Shown one piece after another: positions 35,352 through 44,603 of a stretch of DNA of 64,000 bases. This DNA comes from Pseudacidovorax sp. RU35E (GTDB lineage: Bacteria; Pseudomonadota; Gammaproteobacteria; Burkholderiales; Burkholderiaceae_C). The position numbers and the translations under genes are program-made. How positions within the stretch are numbered: the stretch's first letter is position 1; each line of letters opens with the position of its first letter. Under the pieces are notes generated by a model. The model did not search any database and was not told the DNA's origin. It saw nothing but the letters and a program-made list of their open reading frames with translations. The stretch covers positions 496,001 to 560,000 of the forward strand of contig NZ_FTMY01000002.1 in the NCBI RefSeq assembly GCF_900156165.1, given 5' to 3'.

Positions 35352-36594
35352 GGAAGTCGCGCGAGAGCTGACCCGGCCGCGTCACGCCCAGCATGGCCAG
35401 GTTGCGGTCGACCTCGGCCGACAGCAGCTGGATCGCATGGGCCACGCCCGCCTCGCCCGCCACCGCCGCCGCGAAGTTGAAGGGCCGGCCCACCCACACG
35501 AAGCGCGCGCCCAGCGCCAGGGCCTTGAGCACGTCGCTGCCGCGACGGATGCCGCCGTCCATCATCACGGCCATGTCGCCGGCGACGTCCATCACGGCCG
35601 GCAGCGTGCGCAGGGCCGAGACGGCGCCATCGAGCTGCCGCCCTCCATGATTGGAGAGCACGATGCCGTCGGCCCCATGCTGGCGTGCCAGCGCCGCGTC
35701 CTGCGGCGAGACCAGACCCTTGACCACCAGCGGCCCGCGCCAGCGGCGGCGGATGCGGGCAATGTGCGACCAGTCGAAGTGGTCGCGCTTGGAGAAGTCG
35801 CGCTCCACGTTGCGCGAGATGACCGGCGCGCCCCGCTCGGCGAAGGAGTTCTCGAAGTGCGGCATGCCGTCGGCCAGCGTGCGCAGCAGCGTGCCCAGCG
35901 TCCAGCGCGGGTGGCTCAGGCCGTCCCAGGCCAGGCGCAGGCTGGGACGCAGCGGGGTGGAGAAGCCGGCGCGGATGTTGTTCTCGCGGTTGCCGGCCAC
36001 GGGCACGTCGGCGGTGATCACCAGCGTCTCGAAGCCGGCGCGCTCCACGCGATCGAGCAGGGCGTCGATGCGCTCGGGCTGGCCCGGCAGATAGGCCTGG
36101 AACCAGCTGCCGGGGCCGGCGGCGATGACCTTCTCCATGGGCGTGAGGGAGCTGCCGCTCAGCACGTAGGGAATGCCGGCGCGTGCGGCGGCGCGCGCCA
36201 TGACCTCGTCGCCGCGGTAGGCCGAGAGTGCGGTGATGCCCATCGGCGCGATGCCAAACGGCGCGCTGTGGCGCCGGCCGAAGAGCTCCGTGCCCAGGTC
36301 GCGCTGCGACACGTTGGCCAGCACGCGCGGCACGAAGCCCCAGTCGGCGAAGGCGCGGCGGTTGTCGTCCAGGCTGCTGTTGGTCTCGGCCGCACCGGCG
36401 ACGTAGCCGTAGATCGCGCGCGGCAGGCGGCGCTCGGCCAGCCGCTGGAAGTCGTCGAGGGCCAGCATCTCGGCCAGCGGGCCGCGCGAGGCGCCGCCGC
36501 TGAAGGCGCGCCACGGGTCGTGGGCCGGTGCCGGGGCGGTGGCGGGCGGTGGGGCGAGGCCGGCGTCGGCGGTGGGTGGCGAGGGCTGGGTCAT
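35323..36594 (-). CDS. FMN-dependent alpha-hydroxy-acid dehydrogenase (LldD/mandelate dehydrogenase-like)
   Basis: A 423-residue TIM-barrel flavoenzyme that oxidises an L-2-hydroxy acid to a 2-oxo acid. Visible motifs are PRAIYGYVAGAAETN near the start, PFGIAPMGITAL, LVITADVPVAGNREN, the Lys of VVKGLVSPQDA, and the active-site SNHGGRQLDGA with the catalytic His and Arg (about residues 312-322). MMDGGIRRGSDVLKALALGA is the FMN phosphate site. An N-terminal extension of about 35 residues is Pro/Ala-rich. It is divergent from a LysR gene, the likely regulator. The substrate could be lactate, mandelate or another hydroxy acid. Its 3' end overlaps the hybrid kinase gene by 29 bases. Confidence 0.92.
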   Translation of the reverse strand: MTQPSPPTADAGLAPPPATAPAPAHDPWRAFSGGASRGPLAEMLALDDFQRLAERRLPRAIYGYVAGAAETNSSLDDNRRAFADWGFVPRVLANVSQRDLGTELFGRRHSAPFGIAPMGITALSAYRGDEVMARAAARAGIPYVLSGSSLTPMEKVIAAGPGSWFQAYLPGQPERIDALLDRVERAGFETLVITADVPVAGNRENNIRAGFSTPLRPSLRLAWDGLSHPRWTLGTLLRTLADGMPHFENSFAERGAPVISRNVERDFSKRDHFDWSHIARIRRRWRGPLVVKGLVSPQDAALARQHGADGIVLSNHGGRQLDGAVSALRTLPAVMDVAGDMAVMMDGGIRRGSDVLKALALGARFVWVGRPFNFAAAVAGEAGVAHAIQLLSAEVDRNLAMLGVTRPGQLSRDFLMPRGSVPV

Positions 36595-36721
36595 GGGCAG
36601 AGGTTGAAGCTGGCGGCTTGCGCCGGATCGGCGCGCGGGCGATGAGGCTGGACTTTAGGCAGTCCTACGCGTGAGTGAAAGCGAATAATCCGGCGCAGTC
36701 CATTCCACTGAAATCGAACAA

Positions 36722-37621
36722 GTGACGCTCAAGCAACTGGAAGCCTTCTACTGGGCCGCAGCCTGCGCCAGCTTTGCGCTGGCGGCTGAGCGACTGCATC
36801 TGAGCGTGTCGTCGCTCTCCAAGCGGCTGGCGGAACTGGAATCGGCCCTGGGCGCGCCGCTGTTCGACCGCGCGGGCCATCGCGCCCGGCTCACCGAGGC
36901 CGGCCAGCGCCTGTTGCCGCTGGCGGCCGACCTGCTGCAGCGCGCCGAGCAGGCACGGATGGCCGTGGGGCCCGGCGCAGCGCTGGGCGGCACTGCGCAC
37001 CTGGGCACGGGCGAACTCGCGTCCATGACCTGGCTGGCGCGCGCCGTGGCCTGGCTGCGGGCGCGGCATCCGGCGCTGGAACTGCGCATCGAGGTGGACA
37101 TCGGCGCGAACCTGGCCCGGCGCGTCGAGCAGGCCGAGCTGGACGGCGCCGTGATCTCGGGTGCCGCCTCGCGGCCGGCGCTGAGCGCGGTGCCCATCGG
37201 GCAGGCGGCCTTCGTCTGGTGCGCCTCGGCCGCGCTGGCGGCAGGCATCGAGCGGCTGGATGCCGCGGTCTGGTCGCGCCACACGCTGGTCGGACTGCCG
37301 CGCGGCTCCGGCGTCACGCAGCTGCAGGACGGCTGGATGGCCCGTGCCGATGCCCGGCCGCGATCGGTGCTGAGTTGCAGCCAATGGGGCGCAGTCGCCA
37401 GCCTGCTGGCCGCGGGGCAGGGCATCGGCATGCTGCCGCGCGGGCTGGCCGACGGACTGGTGCAGCGCGGCGTGCTCTGCCGCCTGGCCGCCGCGGAGCC
37501 GCTGGCCACGCTGGACTACGGCTTCCACTTCCGTCACGACGATCCGCGGCCCCTGGTGGCGGCGCTGCGGCAGGCCTGTCTGGAGACGGCGGATTTCGAC
37601 GTGCCCGGGCCCTTCTTCTGA
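36722..37621 (+). CDS. LysR-family transcriptional regulator, divergent from the hydroxy-acid dehydrogenase
   Basis: A 299-residue LysR regulator starting at a GTG. The DNA-binding domain reads MTLKQLEAFYWAAACASFAL, then AAERLHLSVSSLSKRLAELESALG (residues 1-45). The substrate domain is shorter in motifs than the norm but has DIGANLARRVEQAELDGAVI and LLAAGQGIGMLPRGLADGLV. The 127-base region shared with the dehydrogenase gene must hold both promoters. It probably regulates hydroxy-acid oxidation. No ligand can be named. Confidence 0.9.
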   Translation: MTLKQLEAFYWAAACASFALAAERLHLSVSSLSKRLAELESALGAPLFDRAGHRARLTEAGQRLLPLAADLLQRAEQARMAVGPGAALGGTAHLGTGELASMTWLARAVAWLRARHPALELRIEVDIGANLARRVEQAELDGAVISGAASRPALSAVPIGQAAFVWCASAALAAGIERLDAAVWSRHTLVGLPRGSGVTQLQDGWMARADARPRSVLSCSQWGAVASLLAAGQGIGMLPRGLADGLVQRGVLCRLAAAEPLATLDYGFHFRHDDPRPLVAALRQACLETADFDVPGPFF

Positions 37622-37634
37622 GGCTCTCAGCCGC

Positions 37635-37946
37635 TCAGGGGCAGAACAGCTCGGCCAGCAGGTCGATCATGCGGCCGGCCCTGGGGTCGTCGAGGCGGTA
37701 GTACACCGTCTGGCCCTCGCGCCGGCTGGCGACCAGGCCGTCCTCGCGCAGGCGGGCCAGGTGCTGCGACAGCGCCGACTGGCCCAGGCCCACCTCCGCC
37801 TGCAGCGCGCCCACCGACAGCTCGCCGTGCTTGCCCAGCAGGCACAGCACCAGCAGGCGGGATTCATTGCCCAGCGCACGCAGGAAGGCGGCGGCCTGCT
37901 GGGCGCCTTCCTGGAGCAGGGCGTGCTCGGGGTTGATGTGGGTCAT
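37635..37946 (-). CDS. ArsR-family repressor of the BigR/SqrR/YgaV type (persulfide sensor-like)
   Basis: A 103-residue winged-helix repressor: FLRALGNESRLLVLCLLGKHGE, LGQSALSQHLARLREDGLV and EGQTVYYRLDDPRA. It has exactly two cysteines, Cys35 in VLCLLG and Cys102 in LFCP near the C-terminus. They are 67 residues apart, as in the BigR/SqrR sulfide and persulfide sensors whose two cysteines form a tri- or tetrasulfide bridge. The gene diverges from AhpD-like and DUF2892 genes across a 20-bp palindrome that is its probable operator. DUF2892 (the YgaP membrane domain) is commonly linked to this repressor group. It could instead respond to peroxide or disulfide stress. Confidence 0.88.
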   Translation of the reverse strand: MTHINPEHALLQEGAQQAAAFLRALGNESRLLVLCLLGKHGELSVGALQAEVGLGQSALSQHLARLREDGLVASRREGQTVYYRLDDPRAGRMIDLLAELFCP

Positions 37947-37980
37947 GGATGGTGCGAACGCTGCAGGGCCGGGCGACTAA

Positions 37981-38000
37981 ATATTAGAACTCACTAATAT
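37981..38000. promoter_or_regulatory. Probable operator of the two-cysteine ArsR repressor
   Basis: A perfect palindrome, ATATTAG-N6-CTAATAT, strikingly AT-rich in this GC-rich DNA. It lies 34 bases upstream of the ArsR start and 65 bases upstream of the AhpD-like gene. Confidence 0.8.
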
Positions 38001-38065
38001 GATCGATCTTGCGCAGGGTCGAGTGTCACGGCTTCGTGGCCGGCCCTGCCGAGCAGGAATCCGCC

Positions 38066-38413
38066 ATGACCGACTACCGACAGATCACCCACGACATCTC
38101 CGCGCAACTCGTGCCCTTGCGGCAGACCGTGCCCGGCGTGATGAAGGGCTTTGCCGACATGGGCAAGGCCGCCATGGCCGAGGGCGCGCTCAGTGCCAAG
38201 ACCAAGGAGCTGATCGCGCTGGCCGCGGGCGTCGCGGCCCACTGCGAGGGCTGCATCGGCTTTCACACCAAGGCGCTGGCCCGGCTGGGCGCGACCGAGG
38301 CCGAGGTGCACGAGGCGCTGGGCGTGGCCATCTACATGGGCGGCGGGCCGTCCGCGATGTACGCCGCCAGTGCCGTGGACGCCTTCCGCCAGTTCTCCAC
38401 GGCCTCCGCCTGA
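38066..38413 (+). CDS. Carboxymuconolactone decarboxylase/AhpD-family protein
   Basis: A 115-residue alkylhydroperoxidase-like protein. The redox-active motif is AAHCEGCIGFHTKAL (about residues 54-68), with the CxxC pair and the downstream His of AhpD. It also has YMGGGPSAMYAASAVDAF near the C-terminus, typical of small CMD proteins. An AGGAA ribosome binding site precedes the ATG at 38066. It is probably repressed by the divergent ArsR protein. It may act as a thiol peroxidase or disulfide reductase in reactive-sulfur or peroxide defence. Confidence 0.9.
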   Translation: MTDYRQITHDISAQLVPLRQTVPGVMKGFADMGKAAMAEGALSAKTKELIALAAGVAAHCEGCIGFHTKALARLGATEAEVHEALGVAIYMGGGPSAMYAASAVDAFRQFSTASA

Positions 38414-38456
38414 GCCGCCCCAAGCCTTCTTCCTTCCCACTCGTCAAGGAGCATTC

Positions 38457-38654
38457 ATGACCCCCAATGTCGGAACCCTGGACCGCGTACTGCGGATCGT
38501 GGCAGGCCTCGTGCTCATCGGCCTGGCACTGGCCGGTGTGATCGGGGCCCGGGGCTGGATCGGCCTGGTGCCGCTGGCCACGGGGCTGCTGCGCTTCTGC
38601 CCGGCCTACACGCTGCTGGGCCTGCGCACCTGTCCGGCCAATTCGTCGCGCTGA
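38457..38654 (+). CDS. DUF2892 small membrane protein (YgaP transmembrane-domain-like)
   Basis: A 65-residue inner-membrane protein with two hydrophobic segments (about residues 14-30 and 33-48). Conserved family residues are visible: TPNVGTLDRVLRIVAGLVL at the start, then GWIGLVPLATGLLRFCPAY and GLRTCP. The two cysteines in RFCP and RTCP are invariant in this family as I recall it. It is 43 bases after the AhpD-like gene with a CAAGGAG ribosome binding site, so the two form an operon. The same domain ends E. coli YgaP, a membrane rhodanese. This supports a sulfur-handling role under the BigR-like repressor. Confidence 0.88.
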   Translation: MTPNVGTLDRVLRIVAGLVLIGLALAGVIGARGWIGLVPLATGLLRFCPAYTLLGLRTCPANSSR

Positions 38655-38753
38655 GGGCAGCCGGCGCGCGTTCGGCGCGCTGACGCCGGCGCGTCCGGCC
38701 CGGCCGGGGCCGCTTCCTAGAATGGTCCGTTGCCCTCATCCAGGAGACGTTCC

Positions 38754-39608
38754 ATGACAGAAGACAGCATCGAATTCAGCTCGCGCGACGGCATCCGCAT
38801 CCAGGCCTGGCGCTGGTCCCCCGAGGGCGCGCCGCGCGGCATCGTCCAGGTCCAGCATGGGCTGGGCGAGCACGGCGGGCGCTACCGCCGCTTCGGCGAG
38901 GCGCTGGCTGCCGCGGGCTACTTGGTCTATGCGCCCGACGGCCGCGGATCGGGCCGCACGGCGCAGGGCCGTTATGGCCATTGGGGCCGCGACGGCTGGC
39001 CGGGCTGGGTGGACGACCTGCTGCAACTCAACCACCGCATCCGCCAGGACCATCCCGGCCTGCCGCTCGCGCTCATCGGCCACAGCATGGGCTCCTTCGC
39101 CACGCAGCAGTTCCTGCTCGACCATTCGCGGGACGTGGAGGCGGCGGTGCTGCTGGGCTCGACCGAGGTCTCCGGCATCGTGGCGATGATGACCGCGCCA
39201 GGCCCGGTGGACCTGAGTTCGCTCAACCAGGGCTTCGAGCACCGCACCGGCTTCGAGTGGCTGAGCCGCGATGCGGCCGAGGTGGACCGCTACTGCGCCG
39301 ACCCCGCCTGCGGCTTCGTGCCGGAGCCCTTCACGGGCATCGAGACGCTGGCCCGCGCGGCCGATCCCGCCGTGCTCGCCGGCATCCGGCCGGACCTGCC
39401 GATCCTCATCCTCTCGGGCGACGCCGACCCTATCGCCGGTGGCGGTGCGGCGCTGCAACTGGTGGCGCAGCGTTATCGGGATGCCGGCGTCAAGGATGTG
39501 GAACTGACGCTGTACCCGCAGGCCCGGCACGAGTTGCTGAACGAGACGAACCGCGACGAGGTGACGGCGCGGATCGTGGGCTTCCTGGATCGCACGATCG
39601 GGAGCTGA
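38754..39608 (+). CDS. Alpha/beta hydrolase, lysophospholipase/monoacylglycerol lipase-like
   Basis: A 284-residue serine hydrolase of the PldB/monoglyceride lipase group (Hydrolase_4). The strand and oxyanion region is VQHGLGEHGGRYRRF (about residues 37-51). The nucleophile Ser lies in LIGHSMGSFA (about 110-119), the Asp in LILSGDADPIAGGG, and the His in YPQARHELLNETNRDEV. There is no signal peptide. CAGGAGA lies 6 bases before the ATG. It is a single gene, about 100 bases after DUF2892, and converges on the azoreductase gene. The lipid substrate is inferred only from the family. Confidence 0.9.
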   Translation: MTEDSIEFSSRDGIRIQAWRWSPEGAPRGIVQVQHGLGEHGGRYRRFGEALAAAGYLVYAPDGRGSGRTAQGRYGHWGRDGWPGWVDDLLQLNHRIRQDHPGLPLALIGHSMGSFATQQFLLDHSRDVEAAVLLGSTEVSGIVAMMTAPGPVDLSSLNQGFEHRTGFEWLSRDAAEVDRYCADPACGFVPEPFTGIETLARAADPAVLAGIRPDLPILILSGDADPIAGGGAALQLVAQRYRDAGVKDVELTLYPQARHELLNETNRDEVTARIVGFLDRTIGS

Positions 39609-39716
39609 GCCGAGGTCGGCCGCGTCGTCGCCCAAGCCGTTTCGGAGGGGATGCTTGCCCAGCGCCCTGAAGATGCGCGCTCACTTGGCGCGATGGCCCT
39701 TTTGCCGGCCCTGGGG

Positions 39717-40334
39717 TCAGGCCGCGTTCGCCAACAGGGTTTGGATGGCCGCTTCGGTGCTGGCGATGGCCGCCCTCGCGGCATCGGGACCGAACACCGT
39801 GCCTTCGACGCGGACCACCTCGACATCGGTCAGGCCGATGAAGCCGAGCAGGTGCATCAGATAGGGCGTTTGAAAGTCGTACGGCGCCCAGACACCTTCC
39901 GAGAACACGCCGCCAGCCGCGGCCACGAGATGGACCTTCTTGCCGGTCAGCAGTCCCTTGGGACCGGCGTCGCCATAGCCGAAGGTCACGCCGGGCCAGG
40001 TGATGTGATCGAACCACGCCTTGAGCGGGGAGGGCAGACCGAAATTGATCATGCCCGAGCCGAGCACGATCACGTCGGCAGCCTTCAACTCGTCGATGAA
40101 GGCCTGGGCGAGTTTCACCGCCTCGGCCTGGTCTGGGGTGCGTTGCTCCGGTGCCGTGACCCGGCCCTGGATGTAGGCCGGCGTGATGTGCGGCGGCGGA
40201 TTCGCCGCCAGGTCGCGCGCGGTCAATGCGCCGCCCAAGCGGGCCTGGAGGCCTTCGGCGATTTCGGTGGCGAAGCGGGCGGACAGGCTTTCAGCTCCGC
40301 GCGGGCTGGAGGTGACAAGCAGGACATGGCTCAT
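39717..40334 (-). CDS. azoR: FMN-dependent NADH-azoreductase / quinone reductase
   Basis: A 205-residue flavodoxin-like reductase that carries out two-electron reduction of quinones and azo compounds. It starts [21 protein letters not shown], which contains the FMN-phosphate loop. Further AzoR hallmarks are [24 protein letters not shown] and a Gly-rich [11 protein letters not shown]. The start at 40334 has AGGAG 7 bases upstream; the frame extends further but without family sequence. It is divergent from an HxlR regulator, as B. subtilis azoR1 is controlled by the HxlR-family YodB, so it is probably induced by quinones or diamide-like stress. Confidence 0.93.
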   Translation of the reverse strand: MSHVLLVTSSPRGAESLSARFATEIAEGLQARLGGALTARDLAANPPPHITPAYIQGRVTAPEQRTPDQAEAVKLAQAFIDELKAADVIVLGSGMINFGLPSPLKAWFDHITWPGVTFGYGDAGPKGLLTGKKVHLVAAAGGVFSEGVWAPYDFQTPYLMHLLGFIGLTDVEVVRVEGTVFGPDAARAAIASTEAAIQTLLANAA

Positions 40335-40347
40335 GGCGGCTCCTAGG

Positions 40348-40400
40348 TACTCAAACAGAACCGAGTAATTCGAACAACCTGAATTACCAGTTCGTACGAA
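40348..40400. promoter_or_regulatory. Palindrome-rich operator region between azoR and the HxlR gene
   Basis: Three inverted repeats: TACTC-N10-GAGTA (40348-40367), GTAATTC-N9-GAATTAC (40365-40387) and the palindrome TTCGTACGAA (40391-40400). They are AT-rich relative to the surroundings and are probable HxlR-family binding sites. Confidence 0.65.
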
Positions 40401-40443
40401 GGATGCTATGGTTCTTGCCATCTCCCCACAAGAAGGCACACGC

Positions 40444-40878
40444 ATGTCACCGGGTCACCGCAAGCTTCCTGCAACCACCCCTGCGCCCGACACGGGCGGC
40501 TGTGTTGCCACCCGCGAAATCCTGGATCGCATCGGTGACAAGTGGAGCCTCTACATCGTCGCCCTGCTGGCCGATGGATCGCGGCGCTTCAACGAATTGA
40601 AGCGGGGCATCGACGGCATCTCGCAGCGGATGCTCACGCTGACCCTGCGTGGGCTGGAGCGGGATGGACTGGTGACGCGGACGATGTATCCGACGATTCC
40701 TCCCCGCGTCGATTACGAACTCACCGACCTGGGAAGAACGCTGCTGACGCCGGTCATGGCGCTGGTCACCTGGGCGGACCAGAATCAGGCCGCCATCGCC
40801 GAGGCCCACAAGCGTTTCGACGAGGCGCCAGAGCCGGACCATGTGCTGGTTCAGGGCGTGGTCTACCAGCGTAGATAG
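40444..40878 (+). CDS. HxlR-family redox-type transcriptional regulator
   Basis: A 144-residue winged-helix protein. Core motifs are [49 protein letters not shown] and [15 protein letters not shown] single Cys lies at residue 20, in [12 protein letters not shown], just ahead of the first helix. That is where YodB/HypR-type members keep the thiol that senses quinones and diamide. The ATG at 40444 has AGAAGG 7 bases upstream and is preferred over the ATG at 40408. It probably represses itself and azoR from the shared 109-base region. That it has only this one Cys makes a Cys-mediated switch between protomers plausible. Confidence 0.9.
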   Translation: MSPGHRKLPATTPAPDTGGCVATREILDRIGDKWSLYIVALLADGSRRFNELKRGIDGISQRMLTLTLRGLERDGLVTRTMYPTIPPRVDYELTDLGRTLLTPVMALVTWADQNQAAIAEAHKRFDEAPEPDHVLVQGVVYQRR

Positions 40879-40967
40879 GCAAGCCCTGGACCGTCAGGGC
40901 TCGTCTGATCCGGCGACAACCCAGGACCGCGCGGATCGCCGGCCGGATCCGGCCGACGCAGCCCAGC

Positions 40968-43865
40968 TCAGGCCGATTCGTCCTGCAACTCGCTCACCGG
41001 CACGCAGCTGCAGAACAGGTTGCGGTCGCCATAGACGTTGTCCACCCGCCCGACCGGCGGCCAGTACTTGGCCTGCTTGAGCGTGGTCAGCGGAAAGGCC
41101 GCCACCTCTCGGGAGTAGGGATGCGCCCAGTCGGTGGCCGCCAGCGTGGCCGCCGTGTGCGGCGCGTTCTTCAGCGGGTTGTCCTCGCGCGGCCACACGC
41201 CTTCCTCGATGCGGCGGATCTCGCCGCGGATGGCGATCATCGCGTCGATGAAGCGGTCCAGTTCGGCCAGCGGCTCGCTCTCGGTGGGCTCCACCATCAG
41301 CGTGTTGGCCACCGGGAAGCTCAGCGTCGGCGCATGGAAGCCGTAGTCGATCAGGCGCTTGGCCACGTCCTCGGCCATCACGCCGCTGCTCTCCTTCAGG
41401 CCGCGCAGGTCCAGGATGCATTCGTGGGCCACGTGGCCGTTGGCGCTGGCGTAGAGCGTGGGGTAGTGGTCGGCGAGGCGTGCGCTGATGTAGTTGGCGT
41501 TGAGGATGGCCGTCTCGGTGGCATGCTTCAGGCCCTCGGCGCCCATCATGCGGACGTACATCCAGCTGATCGGCAGCACGGCCGCGTTGCCGAAGGGCGC
41601 GGCAGACACCGCGCCGACCGTGGCCGGCTTGCCGCCCGTCGCATGGCCGGGCAGGAAGGGCACGAGGTCTTCCACCACGCACACCGGGCCCACGCCTGGG
41701 CCGCCGCCGCCGTGGGGGATGCAGAAGGTCTTGTGCAGGTTCAGGTGGCTCACGTCGCCGCCGAACTCCCCGGGCGCCGCTACACCCACGAGCGCGTTCA
41801 TGTTGGCGCCGTCCACATACACGCGGCCGCCGTGGGCATGCACGATCTCGCACAGCTCCTTCACCCGAGTCTCGAACACGCCATGCGTGCTGGGGTAGGT
41901 GATCATGATGCAGGCCAGCTTGTCGCCATGCTTCTCGCAGGCACGCTTCAGATCGTCGATGTCGACGTTACCGTTGGCGTCGCAGGCCGTCACCACCACC
42001 TGCATGCCCACCATCTGCGCGCTGGCCGGGTTGGTGCCATGCGCGGACGAGGGGATCAGGCACACGTTGCGGTGGCTGTCGCCCCGGCTCTCGTGCCAGG
42101 CCTTGATGGCCAGCAGGCCGGCGTACTCGCCCTGGCTGCCGGCATTGGGCTGCAGGCTGATGCCGGCATAGCCGGTGGCCTGGCACAGCCACTCGCGCAG
42201 TTGCGCGTCCAGCTCGGCATAGCCGGCCAGTTGTCCTGCAGGCGCGAAGGGGTGCACGTCGGCGAACTCGGGCCAGGTGATCGGGATCATCTCGCTGGTC
42301 GCGTTGAGTTTCATGGTGCAACTGCCCAGCGGAATCATGCTGCGGTCCAGCGCCAGGTCCTTGTCGGACAGGCTGCGGATGTAGCGCAGCATGGCCGTCT
42401 CGCTGTGGTGCGTGTTGAAGACCGGATGCGTCAGAAAGGCGCTGCTGCGTTGCAGTTGCTCGGGGATCAGCGAGGGGATGTTCGCCTCGAAGTCCTCCAC
42501 GCGCGGCAGCGCCTGACCATCGGCGGTGAAGGCTTGCCAGATCAGCGCCAGGTCGGCGCGGGTCGTGGTCTCGTCCAGGGCGATGCAGAGGTATTCGCCA
42601 AAGTAGACGCGCAGGTTGAGGCCCAGCGACAGCGCCTTCGCCAGGATGGCCTGGGTCTGGTCCTGGGTGTGCAGCGACAGCGTGTCGAAGCTGGGCACCT
42701 CGCGCAGCGGCGCCCCCAGCTGCTTCAGGCCTGCAGCCAGGATGGCGGTGTAGGCGGCCACGCGGCGCGCGATGCGCGTCAACCCGGCCGGGCCGTGGTA
42801 GACGGCGTACATGCTGGCCACGACGGCCGGCAGTACCTGCGCCGTGCAGATGTTCGACGTGGCCTTCTCGCGGCGGATGTGCTGCTCGCGCGTCTGCAGC
42901 GCCAGGCGGTAGGCGGGCGCGCCGTGGCTGTCCACGCTCACGCCCACCAGGCGGCCGGGCAGCGAGCGCTTGAACTCGTCGCGGCAGGCCATGAAGGCGG
43001 CATGCGGGCCGCCAGCGCCCATGGGCATGCCGAAGCGCTGCGTGCTGCCGACCACGATGTCGGCGCCCCATTCGCCGGGCGGGGCAATGAGCGTCAGGGC
43101 CAGCAGGTCGGTGGCGACGATGAGCGCGGCCTGCTTGCCGTGGATCAGTTCGGCATCGGCGCGCAGGTCGTCGATGCGGCCGCTGGTGGCGGGGTACTGG
43201 GCCAGCACGGCGAAGTAGTCGCCGGCCAGCAGGTCGTTCCATTCCTGCAGCGAATTGGCCAGCACCACCTCGATGCCCAGCGGCTCGGCGCGGGTCTGGA
43301 TCACCTCGATGGTCTGCGGGTGCGCGTCGCCGGCGACGACGAAGCGGTTGCTCTTGTTCTTGACGCTGCGCTTGGCCAGGGTCATGGCCTCGGCGGCGGC
43401 GGTGGCCTCGTCCAGCATCGAGGCGTTGGCGATGGCCATGCCCGTGAGGTCCGTCACCATGGTCTGGAAGTTGACCAGCGCCTCCATGCGGCCCTGGCTG
43501 ATCTCGGCCTGGTAGGGCGTGTAGGCGGTGTACCAGGCGGGGTTCTCCAGCACGTTGCGCAGGATGACGCCCGGCGTGTGCGTGCCGTGGTAGCCCTGGC
43601 CGATGAAGCTCTTCACGCGCTGGTTCTTCGAGGCGATGGTCTTCAGCTCGGCCAGCGCCTCGGCCTCGGTCACGGCCGGCGGCAGCTGCATCGGATGGCT
43701 GCAGCGGATCGAGGGCGGCACGATGCTGTCGATGAGCTGCGCGCGCGAGCTTTCTCCCACGGTGGCCAGCATGCGCGCCTCGGCTTCGGCGTCGGGGCCG
43801 ATGTGGCGGGCGATGAATTCGGTGGGGTTCTCGAGGTCGCGCAGGGACGGGGCGGAAGAGCTCAT
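40968..43865 (-). CDS. gcvP: Glycine dehydrogenase (decarboxylating), P-protein
   Basis: A 965-residue PLP enzyme of the glycine cleavage system. It decarboxylates glycine and loads the aminomethyl group onto the H-protein lipoyl arm. It is the fused form with two homologous halves. The PLP Lys lies in [21 protein letters not shown] (about residues 701-720). [16 protein letters not shown] and TYPSTHGVF are typical of the family. The start at 43865 ([21 protein letters not shown]) matches the family N-terminus better than the ATG 75 bases upstream. It is the last gene of gcvT-gcvH-gcvP, about 180 bases after gcvH with a REP-like element between. It is controlled by the glycine riboswitch upstream of gcvT. 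Confidence 0.97.
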   Translation of the reverse strand: MSSSAPSLRDLENPTEFIARHIGPDAEAEARMLATVGESSRAQLIDSIVPPSIRCSHPMQLPPAVTEAEALAELKTIASKNQRVKSFIGQGYHGTHTPGVILRNVLENPAWYTAYTPYQAEISQGRMEALVNFQTMVTDLTGMAIANASMLDEATAAAEAMTLAKRSVKNKSNRFVVAGDAHPQTIEVIQTRAEPLGIEVVLANSLQEWNDLLAGDYFAVLAQYPATSGRIDDLRADAELIHGKQAALIVATDLLALTLIAPPGEWGADIVVGSTQRFGMPMGAGGPHAAFMACRDEFKRSLPGRLVGVSVDSHGAPAYRLALQTREQHIRREKATSNICTAQVLPAVVASMYAVYHGPAGLTRIARRVAAYTAILAAGLKQLGAPLREVPSFDTLSLHTQDQTQAILAKALSLGLNLRVYFGEYLCIALDETTTRADLALIWQAFTADGQALPRVEDFEANIPSLIPEQLQRSSAFLTHPVFNTHHSETAMLRYIRSLSDKDLALDRSMIPLGSCTMKLNATSEMIPITWPEFADVHPFAPAGQLAGYAELDAQLREWLCQATGYAGISLQPNAGSQGEYAGLLAIKAWHESRGDSHRNVCLIPSSAHGTNPASAQMVGMQVVVTACDANGNVDIDDLKRACEKHGDKLACIMITYPSTHGVFETRVKELCEIVHAHGGRVYVDGANMNALVGVAAPGEFGGDVSHLNLHKTFCIPHGGGGPGVGPVCVVEDLVPFLPGHATGGKPATVGAVSAAPFGNAAVLPISWMYVRMMGAEGLKHATETAILNANYISARLADHYPTLYASANGHVAHECILDLRGLKESSGVMAEDVAKRLIDYGFHAPTLSFPVANTLMVEPTESEPLAELDRFIDAMIAIRGEIRRIEEGVWPREDNPLKNAPHTAATLAATDWAHPYSREVAAFPLTTLKQAKYWPPVGRVDNVYGDRNLFCSCVPVSELQDESA

Positions 43866-43970
43866 GGCAGCGGGCCGGCAGGGTGAAGGGAAGAAGAAGC
43901 GGGGAGCTCTCGCGAAACGGGAGCTGGGGCCTGAGGGCAATGGAAGCGAGGCGGTGAAGGGCAGGCCGTG

Positions 43971-44010
43971 GCCCTCACCCCAACCCTCTCCCCCGAGGGA
44001 GTGGGAGGCA
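43971..44010. repeat. REP-like element between gcvH and gcvP
   Basis: CCCTCACCCCAACCCTCTCCC followed by GAGGGAGTGGGAGG. It shares the 13-mer CACCCCAACCCTC with the element upstream of the OmpA-like gene and the CT/GA hairpin style of the one at 7160. Confidence 0.6.
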
Positions 44011-44011
44011 T

Positions 44012-44039
44012 GCTGGCGCGTCGGTGCGGACGCGCCAGC
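44012..44039. repeat. Strong inverted repeat just after gcvH
   Basis: An 11-bp perfect stem (GCTGGCGCGTC and GACGCGCCAGC) with a 6-base loop, ending 8 bases from the gcvH stop codon. There is no T-run, so it is more likely an mRNA-stabilising or partial-termination hairpin between gcvH and gcvP. Confidence 0.65.
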
Positions 44040-44046
44040 GCAGGGC

Positions 44047-44427
44047 TCAGGCGCCTTCGGTGAACTTGGCGTAGCCCGGTTCGTCCATCAGCTGGTCGAA
44101 CTCGGCCATGTCCTTGTCCTGCAGAAGCACCTTGAAGAACCAGCCGGTGCCCATCGGGTCGCTGTTGGCCAGCGACGGGTCGGCGCGCAGGGCTTCGTTC
44201 ACTTCGACGACTTCGCCGGTGACGGGCATGTAGATGTCGGCCGCGGCCTTGACGGACTCGACCACGCCGGCCACTTCGCCCTGCTTGAAGGTCTTGCCGA
44301 CTTCGGGCAGGTCGACGAAGACCACGTCACCCAGCGCTTCCTGCGCATGCACGGTGATGCCGACGGTGGCGGCTTCGTGGTCGGCGATCTCGATCCACTC
44401 GTGGTCCTTGGAGTAGTGAATGGTCAT
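44047..44427 (-). CDS. gcvH: Glycine cleavage system H-protein
   Basis: A 126-residue lipoyl carrier protein that shuttles the aminomethyl group between P-, T- and L-proteins. It starts [14 protein letters not shown]. The lipoylated Lys lies in [20 protein letters not shown] (near residue 64), flanked by the ESVKAA consensus. The C-terminus [13 protein letters not shown] is close to the family norm. An AGGAG ribosome binding site precedes the ATG. It lies between gcvT and gcvP on the minus strand. Confidence 0.97.
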   Translation of the reverse strand: MTIHYSKDHEWIEIADHEAATVGITVHAQEALGDVVFVDLPEVGKTFKQGEVAGVVESVKAAADIYMPVTGEVVEVNEALRADPSLANSDPMGTGWFFKVLLQDKDMAEFDQLMDEPGYAKFTEGA

Positions 44428-44603
44428 GCGGGGCTCCTGAAAGAAGAAGAGGGGGATTGAAGGAAAAGGTCGAGCGACGAGTATCAGCGCAGGGCGGGGC
44501 GGCCGCGTGTACGCTCGGGGCGCAGGCGCGTCGGCATTTGTCTGACGGGGCGGGTGCGATGCGGCATGGCTCGAAGCGGGCGGGAACGGCCGTGCGGCGT
44601 GGT

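Noticed and set aside
41121-43886. A 921-codon plus-strand open frame opposite gcvP
   Set aside because: It is an antisense shadow in GC-rich DNA: His/Gln/Gly/Ala-rich with no family motifs, while the other strand is an intact gcvP.
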